DNA of 64,000 nt from Amycolatopsis dendrobii (GCF_014145675.1 NZ_JACGZW010000012.1:124001-188000), one strand, 5' to 3'; positions 9,190 to 18,586 are shown, counted from the first letter of the stretch. The notes: generated from the sequence alone by a model not told the origin. A program made the numbers and translations.

Positions 9190-10512
9190 ATGACTGCCAA
9201 GCAAATCCACCTCGCCGCGCACTTCCCCGGGGTCAACAACACCACGGTGTGGAGCGATCCCGAAGCGGGCAGCCACATCGAGTTCAGCTCGTTCGTCAAG
9301 CTGGCCCAGACCGCCGAACGCGCGAAGTTCGACTTCTTCTTCCTCGCCGAAGGCCTGCGCCTGCGGGAACAGGGCGGCGAAATCTACGACCTCGACGTCG
9401 TCGGCCGCCCCGACACCTTCACCGTGCTGTCCGCACTGGCCGCCGTCACCGACCGCCTGGGCCTGGCCGGAACCATCAACTCCACCTTCAACGAACCATT
9501 CGAGGTGGCCCGCCAATTCGCTTCCCTGGACCACCTTTCCGCGGGCCGCGCCGCCTGGAACGTCGTCACGTCCTGGGACGCGTTCACCGGCGAAAACTTC
9601 CGCCGCGGCGGATTCCTGCCCCAGGACCAGCGCTACTCGCGCGCCGAAACTTTCCTGCGTACGGCATGGGAGCTCTTCGACTCCTGGCGCGGCGACGAGC
9701 TGCTGGCGGACAAGGAATCCGGCCGCTTCCTGGCCGACGGCGGCGACTTCGCCCACCACGACGCCCACTTCGACATCTCCGGCCGCTTCCCGGTCCCGCG
9801 CAGCCCGCAAGGCCGCCCGGTCACCATCCAAGCCGGGGACTCCGAAGAAGGCCGCGAATTCGCCGCCGCGACCGCCGACGCCATCTTCACCCGGCACGGC
9901 ACGCTCGAAGCAGGCCAGGCGTTCTACTCCGACGTCAAGGGCCGCCTGGCCGCATACGGCCGCTCCCCGCACGAACTGGTCATCCTCCCGGCCGCGACCT
10001 TCGTACTGGGCGACACCGACGCCGAAGCGCACGAACTCGCCCACGAGGTCCGGTTGCAGCAGGTCAGCGAGCAGACCGCGATCAAGTTCCTCGAACAGCT
10101 CTGGAACACCGACCTCAGCGACCACGACCCGAACGGCCCGCTCCCGTCGTTCGACCCGGTGGTCGGCGACCTGATCTCGAAGGGCCGCGCGAGCGTCCGC
10201 ATGCACCGCGACCCGATCGCGACCGCACGCGAATGGCGCCAGCTGGCGGAGGCGAAGCACCTGTCGAGCCGGGAACTGATCATCGAGGTCACCGGACGGC
10301 AGAACTTCATCGGCTCGCCCGAGACCGTCGCGTCGGCCATGAACGACCTCGTCCAGGCCGACGCGTCGGACGGCTTCATCCTGGTCCCGCACGTGACCCC
10401 GGGCGGGCTGGACGAGTTCGCCGACCAGGTGGTGCCGAGGCTGCAGGAACGCGGGGTGTTCCGGGAGGACTACAGCGGGCCTGCGCTGCGGGACCATCTC
10501 GGGTTGTCCTAG
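9190..10512 (+). CDS. NtaA/SnaA/DszA-type FMN-dependent monooxygenase
   Basis: A 440-residue monooxygenase of the NtaA/SnaA/SoxA/DszA family. Characteristic stretches are HLAAHFPGVNNTTVW at the start, AERAKFDFFFLAEGLRLRE, LAGTINSTFNEPFEVARQFA, LDHLSAGRAAWNVVTSWD and RSPQGRPVTIQAGDSEEGREFAA. Family members take FMNH2 from a separate reductase and cleave C-S or C-N bonds in compounds such as dibenzothiophene sulfone, nitrilotriacetate or alkyl sulfides. No dedicated FMN reductase is seen nearby. It forms a pair with the preceding gene. Its stop codon overlaps that of the convergent decarboxylase gene (CTAG). Confidence 0.9.
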   Translation: MTAKQIHLAAHFPGVNNTTVWSDPEAGSHIEFSSFVKLAQTAERAKFDFFFLAEGLRLREQGGEIYDLDVVGRPDTFTVLSALAAVTDRLGLAGTINSTFNEPFEVARQFASLDHLSAGRAAWNVVTSWDAFTGENFRRGGFLPQDQRYSRAETFLRTAWELFDSWRGDELLADKESGRFLADGGDFAHHDAHFDISGRFPVPRSPQGRPVTIQAGDSEEGREFAAATADAIFTRHGTLEAGQAFYSDVKGRLAAYGRSPHELVILPAATFVLGDTDAEAHELAHEVRLQQVSEQTAIKFLEQLWNTDLSDHDPNGPLPSFDPVVGDLISKGRASVRMHRDPIATAREWRQLAEAKHLSSRELIIEVTGRQNFIGSPETVASAMNDLVQADASDGFILVPHVTPGGLDEFADQVVPRLQERGVFREDYSGPALRDHLGLS

Positions 10513-11483
10513 CCAAGGAACCGCTTCGCGTTCCCCCGCAGCAACAACTCCCGCGAGGCCTCGTCCAAGAACGATGCCCGGCGCACCACCCCGCCGGCCG
10601 GGCGCTCCCCGAGCGGATACGGGTAGTCACTCCCCACCATCACCTGCTCCGCCCCGAGCGTGTCGACCAGGTTCCGCAACGCCGGCTCGGTGAACACCAC
10701 CGAATCGACACTGAACCGGCCCACATACTCCGACGGCGGCTTCTCCGAGGTAGCGATGATGTCCGCCCGCTGATGCCAGGCGTTCTCCAACCGCCCCAAC
10801 CAGAACGCGAACGACCCGCCCCCGTGGGCGAAGCAGATCCGCAAGCTCGGCGGCACCCGGTCGAACACCCCGCCGAGGATCATCGCGATGATCGACAGAT
10901 GCGTCTCCGCGGGCATTCCGGTGAGCCACCGCGCCATCCAGCGGTCCAGCCGCGGCGCGTCCGGCATGTCCCACGGGTGCACGAATACCGGGACGCCGAG
11001 CGAAGCCGCGTGCTGGAGGAACGTCACCACGCCCGCGTCGTCGAGGTCGCGGTCGCCGACGTGGTTGCCGATCTCCACACCGCGGTGCCCGGCCGCGACC
11101 GCGCGGTCCAGTTCGCGGCAGGCGGCGTCGGTGTCCTGCAGCGGAACCTGGCAGAACGGGATCAGCCGGCCCGGCGCGGGCGCGCAGATCTCCAGCGCGA
11201 GGTCGTTGAAGACCCGGGCGATTTTCTCGCCCTGGCCCGGACTGGTGTCGTAGCCGAAGAACACCGGCGTCGGCGAGACGACCTGCGCCTCGATGCCGTC
11301 GGCGTCCATGTCGCCCAGCCGGACGGAGGCGTCCCAGCAGTCGGACCGGATCCGGCGGAACTCGTCCGAACCGGCCATGATCACGGCCTCGCGTTCGGTT
11401 TCCGCGCGCAGCCAGGGCATTCCCTCGCCGAGGTCGGGCCAGCCGTGCGGGACGAAGTGGCTGTGGACGTCGATCGCGCGCAC
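10509..11483 (-). CDS. nbaD: 2-amino-3-carboxymuconate 6-semialdehyde decarboxylase (ACMSD-like amidohydrolase)
   Basis: A 324-residue metal-dependent amidohydrolase-fold decarboxylase. The metal motif H-x-H is at residues 7 and 9 (VHSHFVPHG); later ligands are seen in VFVHPWDMP, ICFAHGGGS and VGSDYPYP. In the 3-hydroxyanthranilate meta pathway this enzyme decarboxylates ACMS to 2-aminomuconate semialdehyde. That role is well supported because the dioxygenase making ACMS is encoded immediately upstream. The GTG at 11483 lies two bases after the dioxygenase stop and starts directly at the conserved strand; the reading upstream of it is out of the family. This is the last gene of a five-gene leftward operon. 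Confidence 0.88.
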   Translation of the reverse strand: MRAIDVHSHFVPHGWPDLGEGMPWLRAETEREAVIMAGSDEFRRIRSDCWDASVRLGDMDADGIEAQVVSPTPVFFGYDTSPGQGEKIARVFNDLALEICAPAPGRLIPFCQVPLQDTDAACRELDRAVAAGHRGVEIGNHVGDRDLDDAGVVTFLQHAASLGVPVFVHPWDMPDAPRLDRWMARWLTGMPAETHLSIIAMILGGVFDRVPPSLRICFAHGGGSFAFWLGRLENAWHQRADIIATSEKPPSEYVGRFSVDSVVFTEPALRNLVDTLGAEQVMVGSDYPYPLGERPAGGVVRRASFLDEASRELLLRGNAKRFLG

Positions 11484-11485
11484 GC

Positions 11486-12010
11486 TCAGCCCTTCCCGGG
11501 ATGCAGCGTGCCGCAGTTGCCGCAGGTCCGGGCTTCCTCGGAGGTGTAGAACTGCTCGAACACCGGCGGCAGGTCGTCCACGATGTCCCGCACCTGCAAC
11601 TCCACCTCGTGCACCTTCGCGTCGCACTCCAGGCAGAACCACACGAACTTCTCGAGCGTCCCCTCCTCGCGGATCCGCTCGATCACGATCCCGATCGACC
11701 CTTCCTGCGGACGCTGCGGCGAATGGTGCACGTTGCGCGGCAGCATCCACATCTCGCCCTCGCGGATGTCGACCCGCTGAGGGCCGTCCTCGGTCATGAG
11801 GTTGACGTGCATGTCGCCCTTGTACTGGTAGAACCACTCCTCGTACGGGTCGAGGTGGTAGTCGGTGCGCTGGTTCGGCCCGCCGACGACCTGCACGATG
11901 AAATCGCCCGTCGGGGCCCACATCTGCTTGTTGTTGACCGGCGGCTTCAGCTCGTCCTCGTGGTCGGCGATCCACTTCGCGAAGTCGAACACGGGCGGGA
12001 TGGCGGTCAT
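11486..12010 (-). CDS. nbaC: 3-hydroxyanthranilate 3,4-dioxygenase
   Basis: A 174-residue cupin dioxygenase that opens the ring of 3-hydroxyanthranilate to ACMS. The catalytic iron ligands are visible as H52 and E58 ([10 protein letters not shown]) and H96 (NVHHSPQRP). The substrate-contact residues R48, R100 and E111 are in the expected places. A second metal site typical of bacterial forms has C126 and C129 (FCLEC) and C163 and C166 (TCGNCG). The length matches bacterial HAO. Its ATG overlaps the stop of the upstream deaminase gene by four bases (ATGA). Confidence 0.96.
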   Translation of the reverse strand: MTAIPPVFDFAKWIADHEDELKPPVNNKQMWAPTGDFIVQVVGGPNQRTDYHLDPYEEWFYQYKGDMHVNLMTEDGPQRVDIREGEMWMLPRNVHHSPQRPQEGSIGIVIERIREEGTLEKFVWFCLECDAKVHEVELQVRDIVDDLPPVFEQFYTSEEARTCGNCGTLHPGKG

Positions 12011-12438
12011 CGTTCCTCCTTGCCGGGGATCCGGGCGATCGCCTGGATCTCGATGAGCAGATGCGGATGCGGCAGCTGGTGCACCGCGACGGTCGTGCGG
12101 GCCGGGCCGTTCTCGTCGAAGAACTCGCCGTAGACCTCGTTGTAGCCGCCGAAATCGTTCATGTTGACCAGGAACACGGTCACCTGCGCGAGGTCTTCGA
12201 GACCCGCTCCGGCGGCGGCCAGGATGTCGCGGACGTTCTCGATCACCGCGCGCGTCTGCGCCCGGATGTCCAGCGCGGTCACGCCGAACTCGTCGGCCTC
12301 CGCGCCGGCGAACGTGTTGTCCGGCCGCCTGCTGCTGGTGCCCGAGACGAACACCAGGTCCCCGAACACTTTCACGTGCGGGAACCGCCCGCGCGGCGTC
12401 GCCTTCCCGGCGACGACATGGGCTTGCGCCACGTTCAT
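12007..12438 (-). CDS. nbaF: RidA-family 2-aminomuconate deaminase
   Basis: A 143-residue RidA/YjgF-fold protein. The family core is present: [53 protein letters not shown] and the C-terminal [15 protein letters not shown]. Pathway members of this family convert 2-aminomuconate to 4-oxalocrotonate with release of ammonia. The assignment rests mainly on operon position between ring-cleavage enzymes and the decarboxylase, since family sequence alone cannot separate it from generic imine deaminases. It overlaps both neighbours by ATGA junctions. Confidence 0.82.
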   Translation of the reverse strand: MNVAQAHVVAGKATPRGRFPHVKVFGDLVFVSGTSSRRPDNTFAGAEADEFGVTALDIRAQTRAVIENVRDILAAAGAGLEDLAQVTVFLVNMNDFGGYNEVYGEFFDENGPARTTVAVHQLPHPHLLIEIQAIARIPGKEER

Positions 12439-13166
12439 CCCTCCACCGTGTGAACAGAAACCGAACCCAGCCCGGCGACCCGAGCCTCGACGTGCGTGCC
12501 CGCTCTCAACGCGACCGCCGCGGTCGCCGCACCGGCCAGCAGCACCGACCCGTCGCGCAGGCGATGCCCGTACGCGGCCGCCATCCGCTGTGCGGCGGGA
12601 AGGGCCCGCAGCGGGTCGCCGAGGATGTCGGCGGTCGATCCGGTCGCGACGACCTCGCCGTCGAAAAGCAGGTCCACGGCCAGCGCGTCCAGCCGGTCGA
12701 GCTGGGTCCACGGCCCCAGCACGAACGCCGAGGCCGAGGTGTTGTCGGCGACGACGTCGGCCAGGCTGAAATCGAAGTCGCGGTACCGGCTGTCGATGAT
12801 CTCCAGCGCGGGCGCGACGGCGACGATCCCGGCGTCCGGGCCGAGGCGGAACGCGACCTCGGGTTCGACCCGCGGATGCACGCCGCGGCCGACGTCGAAC
12901 GTCCCGCCGTCCTCGATGCGCATCCGGTCGGTCAGCGAGCCGATGATCACGTCCGAGACGCCCATCTGCTCGGCTTTCGCCTTGCTCGTGAAGCCCAGTT
13001 TGACGCCCGCCAGCGTCTCCCCGCGCCCTTCGCGCAGCGCGATTCCGGCGTGCTGCACGGCGTACGCCGTCGCCAGGCTCATCGGCTCCGTGCTGGTGAG
13101 CTGCGGGATCGCCTGCCCGGTGGCGGTCGCCCGGTCGAGCCGCTCGGCATGGTCCTCGACAGTCAT
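12435..13166 (-). CDS. nbaG: 2-oxo-3-hexenedioate (4-oxalocrotonate) decarboxylase / oxopentenoate hydratase family
   Basis: A 243-residue protein of the fumarylacetoacetase-like MhpD/XylI family. Core signatures include [29 protein letters not shown] with the metal-binding Glu residues, [24 protein letters not shown] and [17 protein letters not shown]. Hydratases (2-oxopent-4-enoate) and decarboxylases (4-oxalocrotonate) share this fold. The operon needs a decarboxylase right after the deaminase, so that role is preferred. A separate hydratase and aldolase are not in the window and would have to be encoded elsewhere. Four-base overlaps link it to the genes on both sides. Confidence 0.78.
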   Translation of the reverse strand: MTVEDHAERLDRATATGQAIPQLTSTEPMSLATAYAVQHAGIALREGRGETLAGVKLGFTSKAKAEQMGVSDVIIGSLTDRMRIEDGGTFDVGRGVHPRVEPEVAFRLGPDAGIVAVAPALEIIDSRYRDFDFSLADVVADNTSASAFVLGPWTQLDRLDALAVDLLFDGEVVATGSTADILGDPLRALPAAQRMAAAYGHRLRDGSVLLAGAATAAVALRAGTHVEARVAGLGSVSVHTVEG

Positions 13167-14620
13167 AGCTGCACGCACACATTCGTCGGCTGGGTGTAGA
13201 AGTGCATCGAGTGCAGGCCGCCCTCCCGGCCGATGCCGGAAAGCCCGACGCCGCCGAACGGCGACCGGAGATCGCGCAGGTACCAGGTGTTGACCCAGGC
13301 CATCCCGACCCGCATCTGCTGCGCGACGCGGTGGCCGCGCTCCAGGTTCGTCGTCCACACGGCGGCGGCGAGCCCGTAGTCGGTGTCGTTCGCCAGCCGG
13401 ACGGCTTCCTCTTCGCTGTCGAACGGGATCAGCGCCGCGACCGGCCCGAAGACTTCCTCGCGCACGACCCGCGCGGAGTTGTCCAGCCCGGTCCACAACG
13501 TCGGTTCGATCCACGACCCGCCCGCCAGGTCCGGCCCGAGTTCCGGCACCGCACCACCAGTGAGCACCGTCGCGCCCTCGGCCACCGCGAGGTCCAAATA
13601 GGACTGTACTTTCTTGCGGTGCTGGTGGGATATCAACGGCCCCGTCGTGGTTTCAGGAGCGCCGGGCCGGCCCAGCCGCAACGCTTTCGCCCGCTCGGCG
13701 AGCCCGTTCGCGACCGCGTCGAAGGCGGATCGCTCGACATAGACCCGCTCGGTGCACAGGCACACCTGCCCGGTGTTCAGGAAAACCGAGCGGGCGAGTC
13801 CGTCGAGGGTCTTCCCGAGGTCGCAGTCCGCGAACACCACCGCCGCGTTTTTTCCGCCCAGCTCGAAGGAAACCGGCCGCACCGACGGAGCGACCGCGCG
13901 CATGATCGCCGACCCGGTGCGGGATTCGCCGGTGAACGTCACGCCGTCGATGCCGCGGTGGGCGGTGAGGTACTCCCCGGCGGAGTCCGGCCCGAAGCCG
14001 TGAACGACGTTATACACCCCGGTCGGCGCTCCCGCGTCCGCGATCACCTCGGCGAGCAGGGTCGCGGTCGAGGGCGTCTCCTCGGACGGCTTGACCACCA
14101 CTGCGTTGCCGCACGCCAGCGCGGGCGCGACTTTCCAGGTCAACAGCAGCAGCGGCAGGTTCCACGGCACGATCACCGCGACCACGCCGAGCGGCTTGGG
14201 CACCGCGTAGTTCAGCGCTTTCCGGCCGTGGGGCAGATCCGTCAGGAACGAGTCGAGACCGGCCGCCGCGACCGTGTCCGCGAAGGACCGGAAGTTCATC
14301 GCCGCCCGCGCCACGTCCAGGTCGCGCGCCAGGTGCTCCGGTTTTCCGGTGTCGCGGACCTCCGCGGCGACGAAATCCTCGAACCGCTCCTCGATCCGGT
14401 CGGCGATCCGGCGCAGCAAGGCGGTGCGCTCAGCCACCGAAGCGCGTCCCCACGGCCCGTCCAGCGCGGCGCGCGCGGCCGCGACCGCCGCGTCGACCAC
14501 GTCCGGCCCGGCCTCGTGGACGTGCGCGACGAGAGACCCGTCGACCGGGTCGATCTTCTCGAAGGTGCGCCGCCCGGCGACCCGGGTCCCGCCGACGACG
14601 TTGTGCAGTTCCGCAGCCAT
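13163..14620 (-). CDS. nbaE: 2-aminomuconate semialdehyde dehydrogenase
   Basis: A 485-residue NAD-dependent aldehyde dehydrogenase. The catalytic Cys is C287 in [14 protein letters not shown], the general-base Glu is in [13 protein letters not shown], and [20 protein letters not shown] is the classic nucleotide-binding approach. The adjacent cysteine pattern CLC and the C-terminal [18 protein letters not shown] are usual in hydroxymuconic/aminomuconic semialdehyde dehydrogenases. It oxidises 2-aminomuconate semialdehyde to 2-aminomuconate. As first gene of the operon its ATG at 14620 faces the control region shared with the formamidase gene. The downstream gene starts within its stop codon. 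Confidence 0.87.
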   Translation of the reverse strand: MAAELHNVVGGTRVAGRRTFEKIDPVDGSLVAHVHEAGPDVVDAAVAAARAALDGPWGRASVAERTALLRRIADRIEERFEDFVAAEVRDTGKPEHLARDLDVARAAMNFRSFADTVAAAGLDSFLTDLPHGRKALNYAVPKPLGVVAVIVPWNLPLLLLTWKVAPALACGNAVVVKPSEETPSTATLLAEVIADAGAPTGVYNVVHGFGPDSAGEYLTAHRGIDGVTFTGESRTGSAIMRAVAPSVRPVSFELGGKNAAVVFADCDLGKTLDGLARSVFLNTGQVCLCTERVYVERSAFDAVANGLAERAKALRLGRPGAPETTTGPLISHQHRKKVQSYLDLAVAEGATVLTGGAVPELGPDLAGGSWIEPTLWTGLDNSARVVREEVFGPVAALIPFDSEEEAVRLANDTDYGLAAAVWTTNLERGHRVAQQMRVGMAWVNTWYLRDLRSPFGGVGLSGIGREGGLHSMHFYTQPTNVCVQL

Positions 14621-14645
14621 GAAGCTGACCGTAGGGACGTCCGGA

Positions 14646-14750
14646 ATGCCTGGCCAATGCTCTTTGCCGCCGCTCCCATAGCTGTCCGGACATGTCTCGG
14701 CCATGCCTCGATCGGCATGGCTTTCGCCGAAATGAGCATTGGCCAGGCAT
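14646..14750. promoter_or_regulatory. Nested inverted repeats in the divergent control region of the 3-hydroxyanthranilate operon
   Basis: Two perfect 17-base arms, ATGCCTGGCCAATGCTC at 14646-14662 and its reverse complement at 14734-14750, lie 71 bases apart. Between them are the palindrome TGTCCGGACA and the inverted repeat GCCATGCC / GGCATGGC around a 6-base centre. The region separates the leftward ring-cleavage operon from the rightward formamidase and LysR genes. LysR proteins bind paired inverted sites and bend DNA, so the adjacent LysR is the natural candidate binder (inference). Confidence 0.65.
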
Positions 14751-14776
14751 GACGGCAGCGGCGAAGGATGACTCCC

Positions 14777-15613
14777 GTGAACCATCCGAACGTCGATCGG
14801 GACTACAGCGCACAGGCCACGGTCACCGCGGCCGAATTCGACGCCGCGATGGCCCGCTACCGCTCCGCGTCCGAATCCGCCACCGCCAGGCTGAACGGTG
14901 TCGCCGGCCTGGCTTTCGACCCGCTCAGCGACGAGCGGCTGGACGTTTGGGGCATCTCCCCCGGACAGCTGCGCCCCGTCGTCCTCGCCATCCACGGCGG
15001 CTACTGGCGGATGCTCTCGCGCCACGACACCGCGTTCATGGCAAGGGTGCTGTCCGACGCCGGAATCGCCACCGTGGCGCCCGACTACACGCTCGCTCCC
15101 GCGGCTCCGCTGGAGGAGATCGTGCGCCAGGTCCGCGCCGCCGTCGCGTGGGTGCACCACCACGGCGCCGAGCACGGCCTCGACCGGGAGCGCATCCACG
15201 TCGTCGGCAGCTCGGCCGGTGGCCACCTGACCGCGATGACCGCGGTCGCCGGATGGCAGCGTGCCGCCGGACTGCCCGAGGACGTCGTCAAAGGCGCGAT
15301 GACGATCAGCGGGCTCTTCGACGTCCGCCCGCTGGTCGACTCGTTCGCCAACGCGTGGCTGACGCTCGACTCCACGCGCGCGGAAGCCCTCAGCCCGATC
15401 CTCGCGCAACCCGGCGCCGCGCCGCTGCACGTAGCGGTCGCGGAACACGAAGCCGCCGGATTCCACCGGCAGAGCAAGGCTTTCCACGCGCACTGGCCCG
15501 CCGCCGGTCCGTTGACCGTCGTGCCCGGCCGCAACCACTTCGACGTCTTCCTCGACCTGGCCGACCCGCGCTCGGCGCTCAGCCAGGCGCTGGTCCGGCT
15601 CGCTCTCTCGTGA
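14777..15613 (+). CDS. Kynurenine formamidase-like alpha/beta hydrolase
   Basis: A 278-residue alpha/beta hydrolase. The oxyanion motif HGGYW begins at H73, the nucleophile elbow is GSSAGG with S146, and the catalytic His is H254 in GRNHFDVF. HGGYW is the mark of the arylformamidase group that hydrolyses N-formylkynurenine. I prefer the GTG at 14777, nine bases after GAAGG, over the ATG at 14768 that touches that site. Next to the 3-hydroxyanthranilate operon it would feed tryptophan-derived carbon in, but kynurenine monooxygenase and kynureninase are not in the window, so another aryl amide or ester is possible. It is followed directly by the LysR gene. Confidence 0.75.
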   Translation: MNHPNVDRDYSAQATVTAAEFDAAMARYRSASESATARLNGVAGLAFDPLSDERLDVWGISPGQLRPVVLAIHGGYWRMLSRHDTAFMARVLSDAGIATVAPDYTLAPAAPLEEIVRQVRAAVAWVHHHGAEHGLDRERIHVVGSSAGGHLTAMTAVAGWQRAAGLPEDVVKGAMTISGLFDVRPLVDSFANAWLTLDSTRAEALSPILAQPGAAPLHVAVAEHEAAGFHRQSKAFHAHWPAAGPLTVVPGRNHFDVFLDLADPRSALSQALVRLALS

Positions 15614-15648
15614 CGCCGGAAGCCGTCCCGGACAGTAATGTCGCCGGA

Positions 15649-16575
15649 ATGGAGATGCCCCGCCTGCTCGACGGCCGCCTCAAGCTCAGGCACCTCGTGC
15701 TGGTGGACACCCTCACCGAACAGGGCAGCGTCGTCGGCGCGGCCGCCGCGCTGCACGTCACGCAGCCGGTCGTCACGCGCGGCCTGCACGATCTCGAAGC
15801 CATCCTCGGCGTGCCGCTCTACGAACGCGGGCCGCGCGGGATCACGCCGACCGAGTTCGGGACCGCGTTCACCGAACACGCGCGCGCCGTGCTCGCCCAG
15901 CTGACCCACGCCGCGCGGCACGTCGTGGAGATCGCCGACGCGACGCGCGGCCGGGTCGTCGCGGGCATCCACCTCGCGGGATCGAACCTGCTGCTGCCGC
16001 GGGCCATCGCGCATCTCAAGGAGGACCATCCGCTGGTCACGGTGGTCGTCCGGGAGGGAACGCCGGAATCGCTGCTGGTGGAGCTGACCGCGGGCCGGGT
16101 CGACGTGATCGTCGGCAGGCTGAGCGGCCCCGGCACGGAAGACACCCGGCGGCGGGCGCTGTACCAGGAGTCGATCCGCGTCGTAGCCGGCGCGCACCAC
16201 CCGCTCGCCGCGCGCGGGAACGTCTCGCTGGAGGACCTGGCGGAGTTCCCGTGGATCGTGCCCGGCACCGAAACAGTGCTGCGCCAGGAACTGGAAAGCC
16301 TCTTCGCCCAGCACGGCCTCGACCTGCCCGCCAACCGCGTCGAAGCGACGTCGTTCTTGACCGTGCGGCAGCTGCTCACCGAAACCGCCATGGTCGCCGC
16401 GCTCCCCGGCCTCCTCGGCATGGACGACCCGCGCTTGGTCACGCTGCCGACGCCGCTGGAGAACATCGGGCACAGCGTCGGCCTGACCCTCGCCGCCGGC
16501 CGCAGGCTGAACCCGGCGACCCAGGCGTTGATCGAATCCCTGCACACCGTCGCCGCGCAGATCGAAGACGCCTGA
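15649..16575 (+). CDS. LysR-family transcriptional regulator
   Basis: A 308-residue LysR regulator. The winged helix-turn-helix is at residues about 8-66 (LKLRHLVLVDTLTEQGSVVGA, then LHVTQPVVTRGLHDLE and LYERGPRGITPTEFG). The effector domain begins around residue 95 (GRVVAGIHLAGSNLLLPRAI). The style RLKLRHL resembles regulators of aromatic acid catabolism. The ATG at 15649 gives the usual short lead; a GTG at 15610 overlapping the formamidase stop would add 13 residues and cannot be excluded. It very likely controls the divergent promoter region at 14621-14776, with a ring-cleavage intermediate as effector (inference). Confidence 0.88.
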   Translation: MEMPRLLDGRLKLRHLVLVDTLTEQGSVVGAAAALHVTQPVVTRGLHDLEAILGVPLYERGPRGITPTEFGTAFTEHARAVLAQLTHAARHVVEIADATRGRVVAGIHLAGSNLLLPRAIAHLKEDHPLVTVVVREGTPESLLVELTAGRVDVIVGRLSGPGTEDTRRRALYQESIRVVAGAHHPLAARGNVSLEDLAEFPWIVPGTETVLRQELESLFAQHGLDLPANRVEATSFLTVRQLLTETAMVAALPGLLGMDDPRLVTLPTPLENIGHSVGLTLAAGRRLNPATQALIESLHTVAAQIEDA

Positions 16576-16700
16576 TTCAGGCAGGACGCCAACCTGGCCG
16601 AAACACTCGATCAATGCTCACGGGACCGTGTCTGCGCCGCACCCCATGCGTGAAGATTCCCCGCACGCACCTCGGCAGCACCATCCAACCTGTCGTTTTC

Positions 16701-16728
16701 TTGACGACCGACGACAACCCGTGATACT
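16701..16728 (+). promoter_or_regulatory. Sigma-70-like promoter for the isochorismatase-like gene
   Basis: TTGACG at 16701-16706 and GATACT at 16723-16728 are separated by 16 bases, 28 bases upstream of the ATG at 16757. The match to the -35 box is good and to the -10 box partial. Confidence 0.45.
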
Positions 16729-16756
16729 TCATGGACCTCCGCGGAAGGAGCGTTCC

Positions 16757-17437
16757 ATGGGCTACCGCTTGTCCACCGTCGATCCGGCCCGCACCGCACT
16801 GGTCGTCATCGACATGCAGCACGACTTCCTGGCTCCCGGCGCCCCGCTGGAATCCCCGGCCGGACGCGCCATGATCCCCGTCCTCAACGACACGATCCGC
16901 TTCTGCCGCGCCGCGGGCGTCCCGGTGTTCTTCACCGCCCACGTCCACCGCCCCGACGGCTCCGACATGGGCCGGTTCGCCGACCTGTACCCGCCGATCG
17001 CCGCCGGCGACGCGCTCATCGAGGGCACGCCCGGCGCCGCCCTGTACTCCGAAGCGGACCGCCGCCCGGACGAACCGCTGATCCCCAAGCACCGCTACAG
17101 CGCCTTTTACGGCACCGATTTCGAGATGCAGCTCCGCGGGCGCGGCGTGGACACCCTGATCGCCACCGGCGTGACCACCGAGGACTGCGTCCACGCCACC
17201 GTCCGCGACGCGATGTTCCGCGACTTCCGGACCGGGGTGCTGTCCGATGCGTGCGCCACCTACGACCATCCGGATCTCGGCCACGGCGCGATGTCCGCCG
17301 CCGAGGTCCATGCGGCGACGCTGGTAGTGCTCGCTCAGTCCACTGCGGACGTGCTCACGAGTGCGGAATTCAAGGCGCTCGCGGAAAAGGGAGCTGCTCA
17401 GCCGCGCTCTGCGGCCGTCAGCGCGTCATGCGAGTGA
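16757..17437 (+). CDS. Isochorismatase-like cysteine hydrolase
   Basis: A 226-residue hydrolase with the full triad of the family: D19 (VVIDMQHDF), K111 (IPKHRYSAF) and C144 (TGVTTEDCVHATVRDA), with the cis-peptide region TGVTTE just before the Cys. Such enzymes hydrolyse amides or ureido groups (N-carbamoylsarcosine, biuret, nicotinamide, maleamate) as well as isochorismate. The TTEDCVHAT form favours an amidase over a true isochorismatase. The start ATG has AAGGAG ten bases upstream. The last 40 bases overlap the convergent FAD monooxygenase gene. Substrate unknown. Confidence 0.83.
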   Translation: MGYRLSTVDPARTALVVIDMQHDFLAPGAPLESPAGRAMIPVLNDTIRFCRAAGVPVFFTAHVHRPDGSDMGRFADLYPPIAAGDALIEGTPGAALYSEADRRPDEPLIPKHRYSAFYGTDFEMQLRGRGVDTLIATGVTTEDCVHATVRDAMFRDFRTGVLSDACATYDHPDLGHGAMSAAEVHAATLVVLAQSTADVLTSAEFKALAEKGAAQPRSAAVSASCE

Positions 17438-18570
17438 ATCCACTCCAGTGTCTCCCCGATCCGCCCCAACGCGGCATCCCGGGCCTCCGCCGCCGGACCG
17501 TCCGGCAGATGCAGCAGCGCATTCGCCACCCACGAACTCCGCTGCACCGCCCGGGTCCGCGGCCGCCGCAGCTTCTCGTACCGGGCGAGCGCCGCCTCGC
17601 GCGAATCCCGCGCGAGGCACTCGGCGAGCGTCACCGCGTCCTCGATCGTCTGGTTCGCCCCCTGCCCGTGGTGCGGCAGCATCGCGTGCGCGGCGTCGCC
17701 AAGAAGCACCACACCGCCGCGATGCCAGCGGTTGAGCGGGTGCTGGCCGAACAACCCCCACCGCTGGTACAGCGTCGTCGCGCCGACCGTCTCCCGCACC
17801 GCCGGATGCCAGCCCTCGAAGGCCGCTTCGATGCGCTCACGGGGGATGTCCTCGGTCCACGACTCCCCCGTCCACACGTCCGGTTCGTCCAGCACCGCAA
17901 GGAAGTTCACCACCGAACCGTCGCCGATCGCGTAATGCAGCAGATGCCCGCCCGGCCCCATCCAGAACTGGATCGCCCCCGCGTCCGGCAACGACGGCAG
18001 TCGCTCCGCCGGCACCAGGCCCCGGAAGCCGCTCGACCCCGAGTACCGGGCAAGCGGCGCGTCGTCCACCCACGAGCGCACGGCTGAGTGCACCCCGTCC
18101 GCGCCCACCACCACATCGGCGGTTTCGCTTGTCCCGTCGGCGAATGCGAGCCGATACCGCGCCCCGTCCGCGACGACCCCGGTCACCTGCCGGCCAAGAT
18201 GGACCTTGCCCCACGCACCGGCCAGGATCCGCTGCAGATCCGCCCGATGGATCCCGAAGTACGGTCCGGCGAACCGTTCCTCGTAGGCGTCCCCGATCGG
18301 ATGCGCGACCACCCGCTGTCCGCTCCGCCAATGCCGGTAGACCAGCTCCGTCGGCACCGCCGAGCACGCGGCCAGTTCGTCCCGCAACCCCAGCCGCGCG
18401 AGGACCCGGGACCCGTTGGCGGCCAACGCCACCGCCGCACCGACCTCGCGCAACTCCGCCGACCGCTCGTACACCTCCGCCCCGATCCCGCGCTGCCGCA
18501 ACGCGAGCGCGAGCGTCAGCCCGCCGATCCCGCCGCCGGCGATCGCCACCGAGAGCGCTTTGCCCGCCAT
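17398..18570 (-). CDS. FAD-dependent aromatic hydroxylase (salicylate hydroxylase type)
   Basis: A 390-residue class A flavoprotein monooxygenase. The FAD Rossmann motif GGGIGG is at residues 12-17, the DG motif region is VVVGADGVHSAVRSW, and the second FAD motif is VVLLGDAAHAMLPHHGQGANQTIEDA. These place it near salicylate 1-hydroxylase and 3-hydroxybenzoate 6-hydroxylase, which use NADH and O2 to hydroxylate aromatic acids. The substrate is unknown; an aromatic acid feeding the neighbouring catabolic genes is plausible. It is divergent from a TetR gene, and two palindromic operators lie in between, so induction by its substrate through TetR is likely. Confidence 0.85.
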   Translation of the reverse strand: MAGKALSVAIAGGGIGGLTLALALRQRGIGAEVYERSAELREVGAAVALAANGSRVLARLGLRDELAACSAVPTELVYRHWRSGQRVVAHPIGDAYEERFAGPYFGIHRADLQRILAGAWGKVHLGRQVTGVVADGARYRLAFADGTSETADVVVGADGVHSAVRSWVDDAPLARYSGSSGFRGLVPAERLPSLPDAGAIQFWMGPGGHLLHYAIGDGSVVNFLAVLDEPDVWTGESWTEDIPRERIEAAFEGWHPAVRETVGATTLYQRWGLFGQHPLNRWHRGGVVLLGDAAHAMLPHHGQGANQTIEDAVTLAECLARDSREAALARYEKLRRPRTRAVQRSSWVANALLHLPDGPAAEARDAALGRIGETLEWIHSHDALTAAERG

Positions 18571-18586
18571 CAGCCCTCCTCGCCCG

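Noticed and set aside
15610-15648. GTG at 15610 as LysR start
   Set aside because: It overlaps the previous stop and is possible, but adds 13 residues not usual before the DNA-binding domain; the ATG at 15649 is preferred.
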